DNA of 64,000 nt from Proteobacteria bacterium ST_bin11 (GTDB taxonomy: Bacteria > Pseudomonadota > Gammaproteobacteria > Methylococcales > Methylomonadaceae). The stretch lies in assembly GCA_002083615.1 (NCBI GenBank), contig MSXO01000014.1:55471-119470 (forward strand), read 5' to 3'. This document shows positions 62,043 to 64,000 of the stretch, piece after piece. The translations under genes were made by a program, and so were the position numbers. The notes beneath the pieces are model-generated. The model saw only the letters and a program-made list of their open reading frames with translations, was not told the DNA's origin and ran no database searches. Position 1 is the first letter of the stretch, and each line of letters begins with the position of its first letter.

Positions 62043-63344
62043 TCACTCACCGCCCGACAACCGTTTTAAATCATCGGTCTCGCCGGATTTCTCCCGCGGC
62101 ACCACTTCGACCTCCGCTTCGCCGCGGATTACCTCGGCGTTAACGATGCAGCGCTGGACATCAGGCCTGGAGGGTAAATCGAACATGGTGCGGCGCAATA
62201 CGTGTTCCATGATGCCGCGCAGGCCGCGCGCACCGGTGTTACGGGCAATGGCTTTTTCAGCGATTTCCGCCAAGGCGTCTTTGGTAAACTCCAATTCAAC
62301 TTCATCGAAGGCAAACAGGTGTTGGTATTGTTTGACCAAGGCGTTTTTCGGTTCGGTCAATACTTGAATCAAGGCATCCACGTCCAAAGGCTCTAGTGGC
62401 GCCAGTACGGGGAAACGGCCGATAAATTCAGGGATCAAACCAAAGCGTTTCAAATCATCGGGCTGGGTGGCGTTCAGCATCGCTTCCAAGGTCGGCTTGT
62501 CGTCAGGATTGCTAACTTCGGCATGAAAACCGATAGCCGTTTTCGGCGGCAGCAGGCGCTTTTCGACATGCTTTTCCAAGCCAGGAAACGCACCGCCGGC
62601 AATAAACAAAATATTGCTGGTATCGATCATCACCGAGTCGTTACCGCTGTGATCCTTGCGCCGGCCCTTGGCAGAGACTTTGACTTGCGAGCCTTCCACC
62701 AGCCGCAACAAGGCTTGCTGCACACCTTCGCCTGAGACGTCGCGCGTGCCAAAGGCTTGTTCGGGGCTGCGAGCTATCTTGTCCACTTCATCGATATAAA
62801 CCATGCCCCACTCGGCTCGGCTGATCTGGCCGTCGGCTACATCCAGCAAGCGCACCAGGATATTTTCCACGTCGTCGCCGACGTACCCGGCCTGTGTCAA
62901 AGTCGTCGCATCGGCAACGGCAAACGGTACGCCGACGATTTTTGCCAGCGTGCTGGCCAGCAAGGTTTTACCGGTGCCTGAGGGACCTATCATTAAAATA
63001 TTGGATTTACCGATTTCCACACTATCATCGGAATCGCCCAAACCGCCCGCTTTGCGGCTGACGTTTTTCAAACGTTTGTAGTGGTTGTAGACAGCTACCG
63101 ACAAGATTTCCTTAGCCAAATCCTGACCGATCACATACTGATCGAGCATGGCCTTCATTTCCGCCGGTTTGGGTAATGGCCCTTGCATATCGGCCAATTC
63201 CTTTTTCTTGCCCCAGCTGGATACCACTTGGCTGGCCAACATCACGCAAGCTTCGCATATGTAGCCTTCAGTGCCGGCGATCATCGGCACGGCCGCGGAC
63301 GCTTCGATGCCGCAAAACGAACAATGCTTGGGTTCTTTTACCAT
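62043..63344 (-). CDS. clpX2: ATP-dependent protease specificity subunit ClpX, nif-associated paralogue
   Basis: A 433-residue AAA+ unfoldase. N-terminal zinc domain (CSFCGIEAS...YICEACV), Walker A GPSGTGKTLLA, pore-1 loop QAGYVGDDVE, Walker B VYIDEVDK, and the ClpP-docking IGF (KTAIGFHAE) are intact. The E. coli RKH loop is replaced by KGRRKDHSGND, with an inserted Asp. In Azotobacter vinelandii ClpX2, encoded next to nifM, controls NifB and NifEN levels. The adjacency to nifM here matches that arrangement. ATG at 63344 has AGGAG eight bases upstream; an earlier GTG (63353) is unlikely. Confidence 0.93.
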   Translation of the reverse strand: MVKEPKHCSFCGIEASAAVPMIAGTEGYICEACVMLASQVVSSWGKKKELADMQGPLPKPAEMKAMLDQYVIGQDLAKEILSVAVYNHYKRLKNVSRKAGGLGDSDDSVEIGKSNILMIGPSGTGKTLLASTLAKIVGVPFAVADATTLTQAGYVGDDVENILVRLLDVADGQISRAEWGMVYIDEVDKIARSPEQAFGTRDVSGEGVQQALLRLVEGSQVKVSAKGRRKDHSGNDSVMIDTSNILFIAGGAFPGLEKHVEKRLLPPKTAIGFHAEVSNPDDKPTLEAMLNATQPDDLKRFGLIPEFIGRFPVLAPLEPLDVDALIQVLTEPKNALVKQYQHLFAFDEVELEFTKDALAEIAEKAIARNTGARGLRGIMEHVLRRTMFDLPSRPDVQRCIVNAEVIRGEAEVEVVPREKSGETDDLKRLSGGE

Positions 63345-63345
63345 G

Positions 63346-64000
63346 TTAGGCACTCCTGTTGACTGCGGGCAGACTGGCCAACCACGTACGCTGGCAGTTT
63401 CTGCGGTAACGATCCTGCATGATCTGCTGAATCTTCGGTGTCGCTTTTTTCAGAGACATGGTTTCGGCAGGGATAATTTTCAGACACTGAATCAAGTGAA
63501 AGCCCATCTCCGTCTCCACCACATCGCTGATGGCGTCTTCTTTCAAGTTAAACAATACCGCATCCAGCTCGGGAAACAAGGTGCCTTTAACAACAGCACC
63601 TACTTCGCCGCCTTGCACCGCCGTCGGGCATTCCGAATACTTCAGCGCCAGATCGGCAAATTTATGCGGTTTGCGCTTCAAGGTACCGACGATCTCGTTA
63701 ATCCGTCGCCAAGCGGCCTCGCGGGTATTATCCGGATAATCCGGATTGATACTGATCAAAATATGCCTGGCTTGACGTTGCTCGGGCTTATGAAATTTGT
63801 CCGGATGCGAGTGGTAAAAAATCCCTATTTCCACTTCGTTAACCTTCGGCGCGCGCGCAGCCACTCGATCCATCACCGCATCTACCTTACACTGCCGGTA
63901 CAAGGCGGCTTTGAGTTTATCAATATCTAAATCGTTGGCGGTCAATGCCGTTAAAAATGCGTCTTCGTCTTCAAACCGACCATGGACTTCCCTATAGGCT
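63346..64000 (-). CDS. nifM: NifM, PpiC-type peptidyl-prolyl isomerase (5' end outside window)
   Basis: NifM helps fold the nitrogenase Fe protein NifH. The visible part carries a helical region and then the parvulin/PpiC domain: RQARHILISINPDYPDN, FADLALKYSECPTAVQGGEVG, DAVLFNLKEDAISDVVETEMGFHLIQCLK. The C-terminus is complete; the N-terminus runs off the window at 64000, so the start is not known (an apparent TTG at 63945 is not the real one). It stops one base before the clpX ATG, so the two are translationally coupled. The remaining nif genes presumably lie upstream, beyond the window. Confidence 0.93.
   Translation of the reverse strand, partial: AYREVHGRFEDEDAFLTALTANDLDIDKLKAALYRQCKVDAVMDRVAARAPKVNEVEIGIFYHSHPDKFHKPEQRQARHILISINPDYPDNTREAAWRRINEIVGTLKRKPHKFADLALKYSECPTAVQGGEVGAVVKGTLFPELDAVLFNLKEDAISDVVETEMGFHLIQCLKIIPAETMSLKKATPKIQQIMQDRYRRNCQRTWLASLPAVNRSA

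Overview
The window looks like a chromosome segment of a gammaproteobacterium. The closest fit is a methanotroph of the Methylomonas/Methylobacter type (order Methylococcales). This rests on gene content, not on a database match: single-copy gammaproteobacterial housekeeping genes (rne, dnaX-ybaB-recR with the SRP RNA gene, mfd, rimO, serS, orn, rsgA) sit beside nhaD, agmatine-degradation genes and the edge of a nitrogen-fixation cluster (nifM, a second-type clpX, a CGFS glutaredoxin, a flavodoxin, rseC). No rRNA, tRNA or CRISPR array was seen.

Layout. 1-2.4 kb is accessory: clustered palindromes, a CcdA/CcdB toxin-antitoxin pair, a decayed IS5/IS903-type element and a gene remnant. 2.4-10.9 kb is mostly on the minus strand: a DEDD exonuclease, the MsrP/MsrQ methionine sulfoxide reductase pair, MazG next to a PfkB-family kinase, DgkA, GcvH, a glycosyltransferase and a PAP2 phosphatase. 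11-19.9 kb is on the plus strand: TrkH behind a structured leader, SecF without SecD, a very large flavoprotein that looks like NfnB and NfnA joined in one chain, the NhaD antiporter behind a possible regulatory leader, and a cold-shock gene. 19.9-26.7 kb holds RimO, TusE/TusB, a Gdx-type SMR exporter, a PilZ protein and Mfd. 26.7-37 kb is gene-poor and accessory: an orphan of unknown function, a cupin protein, a MITE, a DUF2283/DUF4258-like pair, a Uma2 nuclease, GpmI, a BtuF-like protein, and an ApaH homologue that has lost nearly all its metal ligands. 37-42.5 kb holds truncated haemoglobin, SerS, a double-domain CrcB fluoride channel, Orn, an M48 protease and RsgA.

The most interesting stretch is 42.6-48.0 kb, a self-contained five-gene operon ending in a strong terminator: a fused TPP-dependent E1 (alpha+beta), a short lipoyl/E2-like protein, a stand-alone acyl carrier protein, a GNAT-like acyltransferase and a WalW-like polysaccharide deacetylase. 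No E3 is present. Taken together they suggest a 2-oxo acid (or ketose) dehydrogenase-type system that loads an acyl unit on a dedicated carrier protein rather than on CoA, for transfer to an amine exposed by the deacetylase, perhaps on a glycan. This is inference.

48-57.3 kb holds HIT, RecR, YbaB, DnaX, the SRP RNA, SppA, a HAD phosphatase, RluC and RNase E with its structured leader, then AguB and AguA to 58.4 kb. 58.4-60.2 kb is largely empty apart from one small Cys-rich protein. 60.2-64 kb is the nif-associated set on the minus strand: rseC, flavodoxin, a glutaredoxin-BolA fusion, clpX and nifM, the last cut by the window edge.
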